DNA of 64,000 bases. Origin: an uncultured Woeseiaceae bacterium (GTDB lineage Bacteria > Pseudomonadota > Gammaproteobacteria > Steroidobacterales > Woeseiaceae). The position numbers and the translations under genes are program-made. Positions 18,164-25,764 of this stretch are shown piece by piece. A model generated the notes under the pieces. The model was not told where the DNA came from, ran no database searches, and saw only the letters and a list, made by a program, of their open reading frames with translations. Positions within the stretch are counted from its first letter, which is position 1; each line of letters starts with the position of its first letter. The stretch is from contig CALZMQ010000033.1 of NCBI GenBank assembly GCA_945788625.1, positions 20,163 to 84,162 on the forward strand. Direction: 5' to 3'.

Positions 18164-19186
18164 TTACAAATGCAACTCGACGAGATCGCCATCGGAGACG
18201 AGGTGGTCCGGACCGACCTGCTGGCCGTCGAATACCTCGGTACCCCACATCCGCGCGAACTTCAGTCCCCGAGCGATGTCCTTGTGCACCAGGCGAGCGA
18301 CATCGAGCACCGTGCCGCCGCGCCGCACGGTAAAGGGCTTGTCGTCGTCCGCCGGCTTTCCCGGCGTCTTGGTGTAGACGCGAACGATTTCCAGTGCGCC
18401 GAACAGGAACGACCCCAGCTCGTCGAGGCCGTCGCCCGTTTTCGCCGACATTGTCAGAGTGGGATAACGTAAACCGAGCAACTCCTCGAGGATCTCGACT
18501 TCCTCGGGATCGGGGTCGAGATCGCTCTTGTTGGCGATCAATACCGTGGGAAGGTCGAGGCGAAACGGGTCTTCCGGGTCGTCCGAATCCTGCGGCTCCT
18601 GAGATTCCAGGCCGGGCCAGGCCGGAGTGAGGAACACCTTCTTTTCCGCCAGGCGCTCGAGGAGCACCGGTACTTGTTCGAGGCAATCGGGGTCGCTGAT
18701 GTCGACAACCAGCAACGCGGCATCGGCGGGCTGCAAGGCATTGACGAACCACGGTTCCATGAATTCACCAGACACCGGGGGCAGGTCGACCAGTTGAAAA
18801 TGGACGTCCTCATAGGGAAGCATGCCCGGCACCGGCAGATGCGTCGTGTACGGGTAAGGCCCGACGTCACTGTGCGAGCCGGTCAGGCGGGCATGCAAGC
18901 TGGATTTGCCGGCGTTGGGTGGTCCGAGGAGGCAGAGTTGTGCGGCGCCTTCCGAGCGCACGACAAGCGCAGGGCCGCTGCGGCGGCCGCCCTTCTTTGG
19001 CCCGGCGAGTTCCTCGCTCAGTTGCTTGATGCGGGTTTTAATGTCGGCCTGCAGGTGCTCGGTGCCCTTGTGCTTCGGTATCGTGCGAAACATCTCGCGC
19101 AGGCAAGCCAGGCGCTCCCCGGGCTCACGCGCCTCGCGGTACGCCTCTTCGGCCTTCTTGTATTCGGGCGTAACGTTGGTCGGCAT
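18164..19186 (-). CDS. DRG/Obg-like GTPase with TGS domain
   Basis: 340 residues from the ATG at 19186. Order: helical N-terminus (about 1-65), G domain with G1 GPPNAGKSS, G2 Thr in YPYTTHLPVPG, G3 as DLPPV (altered from DxxG), G4 NKSD and G5 SAKTG, then a C-terminal TGS domain (about 255-340, FTVRRGGTVLDVARLVHKD). The layout matches the DRG/Obg superfamily of RNA- or ribosome-linked GTPases. The missing Gly in G3 is typical of some members and may alter hydrolysis. Predicted cytoplasmic. Confidence 0.88.
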   Translation of the reverse strand: MPTNVTPEYKKAEEAYREAREPGERLACLREMFRTIPKHKGTEHLQADIKTRIKQLSEELAGPKKGGRRSGPALVVRSEGAAQLCLLGPPNAGKSSLHARLTGSHSDVGPYPYTTHLPVPGMLPYEDVHFQLVDLPPVSGEFMEPWFVNALQPADAALLVVDISDPDCLEQVPVLLERLAEKKVFLTPAWPGLESQEPQDSDDPEDPFRLDLPTVLIANKSDLDPDPEEVEILEELLGLRYPTLTMSAKTGDGLDELGSFLFGALEIVRVYTKTPGKPADDDKPFTVRRGGTVLDVARLVHKDIARGLKFARMWGTEVFDGQQVGPDHLVSDGDLVELHL

Positions 19187-19263
19187 AGCTACGAATATTA
19201 CCTGAGCGGACCGCGCTCCGATCAACTCGCTTCCATTTCGCCGTGGGTACAACCCAGAATTGA

Positions 19264-19407
19264 CGCCACGCGCCCGCCGGCCCGTATCTCCAATACATCC
19301 GACAAGCGATTAACTACTGGAGCACCATCGAAAGCAGCCGGCAGGCATTGAAGAACCTGGTAAAAGCCTTTCCCTTTGTTGGTGTCAAGACCGTAACGGC
19401 AGTCTGA
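19264..19407 (+). pseudogene. Possible 3' gene remnant in intergenic region
   Basis: 47 codons open from just after a TGA (19261) to a TGA at 19405-19407, with no start codon. The encoded stretch has the look of real protein (aromatic, amphipathic; it includes YLQYIRQAINYWSTIESS and ends GVKTVTAV) and ordinary codon choice. It lies in the gap between the TGS GTPase and the M15-like gene. I do not recognise the family. Could be a decayed gene tail or chance. Confidence 0.25.
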
Positions 19408-19420
19408 ACAAAAGCATGAC

Positions 19421-19440
19421 CCTGCAGCCGCTATTGCAGG
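19421..19440 (-). terminator. Hairpin over the stop of the M15-like gene
   Basis: CCTGCA-8 nt-TGCAGG, a perfect 6-bp inverted repeat that includes the stop codon of the M15-like gene. On the minus strand it is followed by a short CTTTTG run. Possible end of the unknown gene cluster's transcript. Confidence 0.3.
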
Positions 19441-20036
19441 CCGACCCGCTTGTCCTTGTAGCTCTTGTAGAACCAGTGGCGCTTGCCCTTGGGGCTCATG
19501 ATGCCGACGTGCAGCGTCTTGCCGCCCAGGCCCAGTGAAATTTCCAGCCCCGGATGATCGCGGGAGAGTTCCCGGACCAGTTGCTCGGCCGCGCGCCGGT
19601 CGTCCGTGCTTGAAAAGTCGAAATCGCCGCTGCAGGCATTCGGGTGATCAGACTTGATTCCCGATGTTGCGACCAGGCGGTTGTAGGACATGGGTCGATA
19701 GAGGTTACGAATCCTGATCGAGTTTCCGACATGATCCCGCATCAGGTCACCAACGCGCAGCACCAGCAGTGACCACGGCCACAGGTGCAACGGCGGCACC
19801 AGCTCAGTGAAGCCTGCTTGTTTCGCTTTGGACTTCTTGTGCGGCGTGACCACTTCGTCAATGGTAAAAAACTCGATGCCGAAATCGAACAGGTAGTTCT
19901 CGAAGTCGTCCCGGCTGCCGGGGGCATAGACGTCGGTATCGACGAAACTGCCGTCCAGCCCGAGAAACTCGCCGCTTTCGCGTACCGCTTCAATGCGATT
20001 TAGCGCGGCTTCTGGTGTAACGTGGAATTCACTCAT
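19431..20036 (-). CDS. Peptidase M15-like (D-Ala-D-Ala carboxypeptidase fold) protein
   Basis: 201 residues. The C-terminal half carries the zinc signature of M15 peptidases: YRPMSYN (113-119), then S-x-H with His131 and Asp138 in the required H-x6-D spacing, followed by a Phe-Asp-rich strand, and the third ligand His176 in LHVG. The Gly and Ala usually inside SxHxxGxAxD are shifted. Family members cut peptidoglycan peptides. There is no signal peptide, so if it acts on the wall it must be released another way, or its target is cytoplasmic. Last gene of the minus-strand cluster, 26 nt after the Cys-rich gene, with a good GGAG site. Confidence 0.72.
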   Translation of the reverse strand: MSEFHVTPEAALNRIEAVRESGEFLGLDGSFVDTDVYAPGSRDDFENYLFDFGIEFFTIDEVVTPHKKSKAKQAGFTELVPPLHLWPWSLLVLRVGDLMRDHVGNSIRIRNLYRPMSYNRLVATSGIKSDHPNACSGDFDFSSTDDRRAAEQLVRELSRDHPGLEISLGLGGKTLHVGIMSPKGKRHWFYKSYKDKRVGLQ

Positions 20037-20062
20037 GGTTCTTCTCCGCCTTGCTCGGGCGA

Positions 20063-20593
20063 TTATCGGAAACTGACTTCACAAACCCGAAAGGCCTTGT
20101 TGTCGCAGTACCGTCCGCTGCACTTGATACCGTTTGCAAGAAATTGCTGGCCTGCTTTGTCGCCCAGGAAAAGGGAGAGCCTTCCTCCTCTTTCTTCCGA
20201 TACCCTGCTGGTCATTCCGCAGTTCAGGTTATTGGCGTTGGCGACCTGCACGCAGTACAGCGATACCTTGTCACAGTAGCGACCCTTACACGCGAGACCC
20301 GCTACGTAGTGATGCGAACTCGGGCAATTCCGCACCCCGCCGCGTTCTTCCGATATCCATTGCGTCCAGAATGCGCTGCCGAGTTTCATGCCGCGATACT
20401 TCTTGCATCCAATTTTAATTTTGTCGCAGAATCTCCCCGTGCACTGGATTTCCCCGACGAAGGAGCCAGGGTCACACGTTGCCGGCGGAGTCTCTTCCGA
20501 GATCGGTCCAACGCTCGACGCAAGGACCGTTCCTGCGGCCGCCGCCGCAATCGCGACGATACCAGTGCGAGTAATCAATCGTTTGAGGTTCAT
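20063..20593 (-). CDS. Secreted Cys-rich triple-repeat protein
   Basis: 176 residues from the ATG at 20593, chosen because AAGGAGAG precedes it and a signal peptide starts there (about 1-26). The mature part has 12 cysteines arranged in three ~50-residue repeats. Each has the core C-x-G-R-(F/Y)-C-D followed by another Cys 7-8 residues later (Cys51/56/63, 102/107/114, 158/163/171). Two repeats end with SEERGG (81-86, 132-137). Even Cys number and export suggest disulfide-stabilised domains. I do not recognise the family with confidence; an extracellular binding role is inference. Confidence 0.8.
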   Translation of the reverse strand: MNLKRLITRTGIVAIAAAAAGTVLASSVGPISEETPPATCDPGSFVGEIQCTGRFCDKIKIGCKKYRGMKLGSAFWTQWISEERGGVRNCPSSHHYVAGLACKGRYCDKVSLYCVQVANANNLNCGMTSRVSEERGGRLSLFLGDKAGQQFLANGIKCSGRYCDNKAFRVCEVSFR

Positions 20594-20633
20594 TTTTCTC
20601 TCCTTCCTGGCGTTGCCAACAGCCTTCGTGTTT

Positions 20634-21629
20634 CTAGTCGGCGTGTGTGTGGATACCCGTATCCGAACAGGAGGTCGGGTTCTCGAAGAAACTGTTCTCC
20701 GCTTCGAAGAAGCGCCGCGTGATGTTCTGCCAGCCCTTTTCGAGGAATATGTCCCGGCCCCGGCCAGGCAGTGGTTCATGAACGATCTTGTTCGCCGCAT
20801 CGGTCCAGCCGAAATGCCACGTCTTGCCACCTGCGATGCCGTCCGCGCAAACGGCGACCCGTTTCGTTACCTTGAGATCTGCGACCCGCTTAAACCCACT
20901 CACGTTCCCAAGCAGGACGTTCAGCCGTTTCGCAAGCTTTGCCCCGTGTGGCGCCTGGATCGTGCATGACACGACGCTGGCGCCATCGGAGTCGGCCTCC
21001 AGGCGGATGTCGATGACGCCGGACCCGTCTTCCGCAAACGCGTCGAAATTCGAGTTGATCCATGCTTCGTACATGCCCAGCTCGAGCCTGCGAATGCCCG
21101 GCCCCTGCTGGCTCGCTGCGCGAACGTTGTCCGTCGCGTCGATGAGTTCGTCGAACACGGCAGTCGGGTCATCGGCCTCGAGGAATTGCAGCGTGATCTC
21201 CTCCGTTAATTCGTCAACGAAGCCGGAGTCGTAAGCCGAGCGCCAGCCGTTCATCACTTCCGTCAGGTTGTGAATCCAGTCTGCGACGTCTTTGCCACGA
21301 GAGTCCGATCCACCGGCAAACTCGGGGCTCAGTGCATTCCAGAAATCGACAACCAGCGAAACGCCGGGTGCTTTCTTGCCGACCGCTTTCCACAGGAACT
21401 TGATCGCTACACCTATCGCAGCCGCCGAGGAGCGTTGCAGCAGGTCTTTCGCTGCGCGGTCTTCGGAGCCGAGCGATACGGTCGTCGTCAGCTGGCTCAA
21501 CGCGTCTTCGAAGTTATCCACAAAACGGTTGTGAACCTCCTTCAACGCTGCGACGTACTCGGCGATGCGGTCTTTCGTTCCGGCCGGTATATCGGTTTCA
21601 TGATCTTGAAAAATGATTTCCTGAGGCAT
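20634..21629 (-). CDS. Unrecognised 331-aa protein of the CHAT-linked cluster
   Basis: 331 residues with a strong AGGAG site before the ATG. No signal peptide or clear TM helix. Residues ~15-100 are helical with an amphipathic/hydrophobic stretch (AIGVAIKFLWKAVG); ~100-190 continue helical and acidic; ~190-310 are beta-rich with a GGKTWHFGWTDAANK segment. I recognise no domain. Its place, 26 nt after the 622-aa gene and 40 nt before the Cys-rich gene, indicates co-transcription with the minus-strand cluster downstream of the TPR-CHAT gene. Confidence 0.8.
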   Translation of the reverse strand: MPQEIIFQDHETDIPAGTKDRIAEYVAALKEVHNRFVDNFEDALSQLTTTVSLGSEDRAAKDLLQRSSAAAIGVAIKFLWKAVGKKAPGVSLVVDFWNALSPEFAGGSDSRGKDVADWIHNLTEVMNGWRSAYDSGFVDELTEEITLQFLEADDPTAVFDELIDATDNVRAASQQGPGIRRLELGMYEAWINSNFDAFAEDGSGVIDIRLEADSDGASVVSCTIQAPHGAKLAKRLNVLLGNVSGFKRVADLKVTKRVAVCADGIAGGKTWHFGWTDAANKIVHEPLPGRGRDIFLEKGWQNITRRFFEAENSFFENPTSCSDTGIHTHAD

Positions 21630-21655
21630 GTCTGTCTCCTGGTTTTGTTTGTTGG

Positions 21656-23524
21656 TTAATCAGCCCAGATGAGCGATTCATCCGGGTTTGGGCATTTCGG
21701 TAACAGTTCCATGACGTAGGCATGTAGAACGGGAAGCCCCTCCCCAGTCAGCGCAACGACTTCTTCGTTCTTCACGATCTTCCAGTTGAGCGTCTTTTTC
21801 TGTGCGCGGAAATGGTACGAGTACGTCTCTTCATCGAGCTCGTTACCCTCCCTGTCTTCGAGAACCAGCGAGACGGTGCCGGCGTTCGAACCGCTGACGG
21901 AAGGTATGACCACGGAAAACGTGCGCGTGAGTTTGGACGTTTTCGTCAGTTTTATCGGGGTCTTTTCGTCGCTGTCTTCCCGGATGAAGGAGAGTGACAG
22001 GCCATCGAACGCTGCAGCGTCGGCGGAGTCGGCAGTGATTGCGCCCGTAACTGTAATGGGCGCTTTCCGGGCCACTGCGGTGATTGTCCTGATCACGCGC
22101 CTCGGTCGTGCTTTGTGCGCCGCCGCGCGGCGTCTCGGCGGACGGGCTGCGGAAGATCGCGGTCGTGCAGTTCGATGATCTCTCACCTTCGGGCGCCGCA
22201 CTTTGCGCCGCTTCCTGCTGTTTTTTTCGGCCTTCCGGTTTGCCCTCAACAGCCTTTGCGACGATGCGAAGCTCTTCTTCCTGCCGGCGTTTGCGAGCAG
22301 GGCTACCGTGGTCTTGGCGTTGCGCCGCGTCCGCAAGGTTACGACTCTCGGGTTCGGTCGGGACGCGCCTTTCGTTGCGACAAAAGTCTGGCGCCTGGTG
22401 CGCGCATTGCGTATGAATATCGCTCTCGTTGCCAGGACCGGGAACTCGCCCGATCCGCTACCGTCGGACAATAGCGAATCGCCGGTTCTCCAGTAGCGGG
22501 CTTCGAAAAAGTCCCGATCGAGCCAATCCCGAATAATGTCGCAGACCGTGTACTCGAACGAGAGTGAGTCCATGTCCGTGGCGACGAGATCAAGCGATTG
22601 TTCGGAGACGCCAAGCGCCTCGAACATTTTGCTGTCCAGGCCGGTACGCACGTCCGCCCAGTCGATTGTCACTTTTCGCCAGCTGGGATTGTCCCCTTCC
22701 GAGAACAGCGGCGCGATGGGAGCGAGGCGGGCAGTAAAGAACGACAAGCCACTCGAAGAAAGGCGCGCTCGCCTGCCCGACTGGAAGCGCGACAGGAGCC
22801 TGTCTCTCTCATCCTGAAAGCTCGCCACCTCGCTTGCAGATTTTATGGTTGCGAACGCGGCCTCAATTTCCTGCCGCGCACCCAGGGTAAGCCACTCCGC
22901 CTCAAGACGCTGTTGCCTGGCCAGAAGCGTGTTCACGCGGGCGCGGTCGTTTTCTTCCTCTGCGGCACGGATCTCGGCGTCGAGATCTTCGAGGCGTTTC
23001 TCGAAATCGCGATAGAGCTCCAGGGCACTGGTGGCATTTAATGCGCCGTCGGCATCGGCTTTGAACAACAGCGCCCTGGCGCGTTTGACATCGTCGTTCT
23101 CGTCCGCAGCCGATTCGGCAAACTCCGCGTCGCGTAGCACGGCTTCATACAAACGGTTAACGGGCTGAAGTTCGCCGACGGGCGGCGCCCGCAGCGCAAA
23201 CGGTACCGCGCCGTTCAGGATTCGATCGTGCAAGTGCGCCGTGAGATCGTCCATGTGCAAGTCGAATATGCTGAGCTCCCGGTCCGCATCGAGCCCTTCA
23301 CCGTCAGCGTCGGAACGGATGTTGCGCATGATCCTTTCCAACGGAAGCAGCTCGTCGACCATCGGGTAGCCGAGTTCATCGGGCCCGACCAGGGTGACGA
23401 ATCCGCCATCCTCACTGGCCGGTAACACGCCTGTTTGCGGCAAATGCAGCCGTTCCCGGTCGATTATCAGCGCGCTGACAGCAGCTGCGGATACGCCAAT
23501 CCTGTTTTCGAATTCGGTGGGCAT
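21656..23524 (-). CDS. Unrecognised 622-aa protein with coiled coil, basic hinge and Ig-like C-terminus
   Basis: 622 residues from the ATG at 23524 (AAGGA upstream; an in-frame ATG further up gives a low-complexity Arg/Ser extension inside the preceding gene). Residues ~1-150 globular; ~165-235 a Glu/Arg coiled coil; ~240-360 globular; ~363-480 an extremely basic stretch (about 40 Arg/Lys against 2 acidic residues, many AGG codons); ~485-600 a beta-sandwich-like domain. The basic stretch may be a true hinge or the wrong frame between two compensating indels (see findings). No signal peptide. Family unknown. Confidence 0.7.
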   Translation of the reverse strand: MPTEFENRIGVSAAAVSALIIDRERLHLPQTGVLPASEDGGFVTLVGPDELGYPMVDELLPLERIMRNIRSDADGEGLDADRELSIFDLHMDDLTAHLHDRILNGAVPFALRAPPVGELQPVNRLYEAVLRDAEFAESAADENDDVKRARALLFKADADGALNATSALELYRDFEKRLEDLDAEIRAAEEENDRARVNTLLARQQRLEAEWLTLGARQEIEAAFATIKSASEVASFQDERDRLLSRFQSGRRARLSSSGLSFFTARLAPIAPLFSEGDNPSWRKVTIDWADVRTGLDSKMFEALGVSEQSLDLVATDMDSLSFEYTVCDIIRDWLDRDFFEARYWRTGDSLLSDGSGSGEFPVLATRAIFIRNARTRRQTFVATKGASRPNPRVVTLRTRRNAKTTVALLANAGRKKSFASSQRLLRANRKAEKNSRKRRKVRRPKVRDHRTARPRSSAARPPRRRAAAHKARPRRVIRTITAVARKAPITVTGAITADSADAAAFDGLSLSFIREDSDEKTPIKLTKTSKLTRTFSVVIPSVSGSNAGTVSLVLEDREGNELDEETYSYHFRAQKKTLNWKIVKNEEVVALTGEGLPVLHAYVMELLPKCPNPDESLIWAD

Positions 23525-23537
23525 GTCAGGGTCCTTC

Positions 23538-25184
23538 CTACACCCAGTCTTCCGGATTCGGAAAACTATCGAAGTCCGGGTTCGGGGCGAGCTTGGTAAA
23601 CCGGCTTGCCAGCGCCACCAGGAACCATCCCTGCATCGTGATGATCCCTTTGCTCTCAGCCTGGGACATATCCATGCGGGTCGTTGTTGTCGTGCGCTTG
23701 CCGCTGGCGCCAAAGCCGAAAAGGCTGCCGCCCGCTTTCGCGCTGAAGTCGGACTTGGAGTTCCTGGCAGCTTTCTTCACCGCGTTTGACTGAAGCGTGA
23801 GGTTTCTGACGAAGTACGCCGTCATCGGTATCGCACGCATTGCGCCTTCCAAAGGAGGTACCTTGCCGTCGGACAGCCGCGTGATCTCGTTGATCTGGTC
23901 GAGCCGCTTCTTCGATTTGGGGTCGACTGTCGTGTAGGCGCGTGATTCGAGAAAACCCAGGTCCAGCCATGGGCGATCGATGATTCCCTGCACGATCTCG
24001 TAGGACATGCTGAAACCCTCGTTGAACAGGCCGCTTGCACTAAACTCGGAATTTTTCTTCGCCTTGGCGCTGCCGACAAAAGGAATACCGGTCATAAATC
24101 CCTTGACGCTGCCGCTCGTGCTCCTGTTACTCATCCGCCGCCATGTCTGCGAGTTCGAACTATTGAGTTCGACCTTCATAGCCGTTGGCGCGTTGAGGAT
24201 CCCGTTCGGACGCAGCGCCGTGTAGTAGGCTTGCTCGGATAAAGCGCTGATGCCTTCGTCCGTCGCGATAAGAGCGGCGACGACCTTGTTGGCCTTCAAT
24301 GTGTTGCGGAGGTCGCTGACATACTCCGGCATACCGGCCCGCGATAGCTGTTCGATCCGGGCGATGATGCCCTCGACTCTCGTCTTCTGACCCTGGGACT
24401 CCCAGCGGCGCTCGGCGTTCCTGATACGCGCGTCAACCATTTCCTTGATGTCGCGAATGTTGGGATTGTTCGCCGAGACCTTCGAGAGCCGGTCGATACC
24501 TTCACTACGTACCTGCTCGTACTTGGTGGCAAGGGCCTGGTAGATCTTCATGATCTTCGTCGGCTCCGAAATGAGGTTGGCGTCTTCGACGAAATCGTCT
24601 GTTTCCGTACCGTCCGCCAACAGGGCGTCAATATCGACATCCTCGTCGTCATCGGCGTCGGGCACAGGTTCAAGCGCGGTGGGCTTGGGTTCGGGTGTCT
24701 TGTACAGGATCGCCCGGAGCCTCTCGAGCTCCGCGTTTTCCTCGTCACTTCGCGAATTGTCCACAACCCGGCAGTTGTCGAGCACACCCTTGTACAGCTT
24801 GGAGACGGACAGTCCGCTCGAGATGAGAGCGTTCAGGTCGACGGCGTCGTCACGGGTCATCGTCTTTTTCAGCGGGTTGGTACCCAACTCGGGAACGTAA
24901 TCCGTCATGGCAGCGAAGTTGACCATGCTGCGTAGCATGTCGTTTGCAGTAAATGCTACATTTCCATCCGCATCCTTGTTGTCGATCTTCTTGGCCTTGC
25001 GGCCGATGTCCATAAATTTTGCAAATTCGTCCCCCAACGGAACCCCCGGCAGAAAATAGTTGAAGGCGACATTGTCCGGTTTGCCGTTTTCTATCATCGA
25101 TTGGATTTCGCCGTACATGACATCGATCATGTCTGCGGTTTTGAATTGTTTTACCTGTGCTGGTGTGATCGGTTTGCTCGGCAT
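23538..25184 (-). CDS. Unrecognised 548-aa protein of the CHAT-linked cluster
   Basis: 548 residues with a strong GGAGAG site before the ATG and 13 nt before the 622-aa gene. No signal peptide. N-terminal ~160 residues helical; a very acidic linker near 175-210 (DADDDEDVDIDALLADG); a helical middle; a Ser/Thr/Gly-rich C-terminal part with GGSLFGFGASGKRTTTTTR and a hydrophobic GWFLVALASRF near the end. I recognise no known domain. Pairing with the 622-aa protein, size and order suggest the two act together. Confidence 0.8.
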   Translation of the reverse strand: MPSKPITPAQVKQFKTADMIDVMYGEIQSMIENGKPDNVAFNYFLPGVPLGDEFAKFMDIGRKAKKIDNKDADGNVAFTANDMLRSMVNFAAMTDYVPELGTNPLKKTMTRDDAVDLNALISSGLSVSKLYKGVLDNCRVVDNSRSDEENAELERLRAILYKTPEPKPTALEPVPDADDDEDVDIDALLADGTETDDFVEDANLISEPTKIMKIYQALATKYEQVRSEGIDRLSKVSANNPNIRDIKEMVDARIRNAERRWESQGQKTRVEGIIARIEQLSRAGMPEYVSDLRNTLKANKVVAALIATDEGISALSEQAYYTALRPNGILNAPTAMKVELNSSNSQTWRRMSNRSTSGSVKGFMTGIPFVGSAKAKKNSEFSASGLFNEGFSMSYEIVQGIIDRPWLDLGFLESRAYTTVDPKSKKRLDQINEITRLSDGKVPPLEGAMRAIPMTAYFVRNLTLQSNAVKKAARNSKSDFSAKAGGSLFGFGASGKRTTTTTRMDMSQAESKGIITMQGWFLVALASRFTKLAPNPDFDSFPNPEDWV

Positions 25185-25272
25185 CGTTCTCTCCTGCTAA
25201 GAAATATTGTCTGGCGTGTCGGTTTCGCCCCTGGTTCGAAGCGATGTGTGTTTGTCCTGGTCGACGTGGAAA

Positions 25273-25653
25273 TCAGCCTTCCACCAACTCGAGCGATACG
25301 TGATCGCCGGGCTTGACGGCCGGTACACCGGTGCCAGTGAATGTGTTTACGGGTGTGAACCTGCGAAGCTCGGTACCGCTGAAATCGCCGGCACGGCATC
25401 GCCACTTTCTTCCGGGCGCGGAAACGTCATCGACACTCTTGAGTGCGCCTATGTCGTTCCCGACTCGATCGGACCCGTGGCTCGAAAATTCGTAGCTGAG
25501 GCCCGGTGCAATATCGCTGGCCGCGTTCAGTACGTCGAAGACATCCAGTCCGGTCTTACCGAGCGCAGGTTGCGGCCGCAGATCGGTAATCTGTTTGCGA
25601 AAGCCGTTGCCGTAGTCAATGTCGAGTGAAATCGTGTTTTTGTGCGTGTCCAT
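25273..25653 (-). CDS. DUF4430-like beta-grasp protein
   Basis: 126 residues after a strong GGAGG site. The pattern VDYGNG near the N-terminus, GLDVFDVLNAASD, GLSYEFSSHG, then KWRCRAGD and the closing KPGDHVSLELVEG follows the layout of DUF4430/transcobalamin-C-like beta-grasp domains. Those domains normally carry signal peptides; this one has none. First gene of the minus-strand cluster after the TPR-CHAT gene. Family placement is by pattern only. Confidence 0.65.
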   Translation of the reverse strand: MDTHKNTISLDIDYGNGFRKQITDLRPQPALGKTGLDVFDVLNAASDIAPGLSYEFSSHGSDRVGNDIGALKSVDDVSAPGRKWRCRAGDFSGTELRRFTPVNTFTGTGVPAVKPGDHVSLELVEG

Positions 25654-25715
25654 ACCGCCTCCACTTCAGATTCATTGCGATGTAGTCAATGAACTGACGT
25701 GAAAGCGAAATACCT

Positions 25716-25735
25716 CGCACCTGCGGCAGGGTGCG
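25716..25735 (-). terminator. Strong hairpin between CHAT gene and downstream cluster
   Basis: CGCACCTG-CGG-CAGG(G)TGCG: an 8-bp stem with one bulged base and a 3-nt loop, 30 nt after the CHAT stop and about 60 nt before the beta-grasp gene. On the minus strand a T-rich but imperfect tract follows (TATTTCGCTTTC). Likely a partial terminator/attenuator that lowers read-through into the cluster, or a processing site. Confidence 0.4.
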
Positions 25736-25764
25736 TGTGGAAACACGAATTAGAACAAGGGGAT

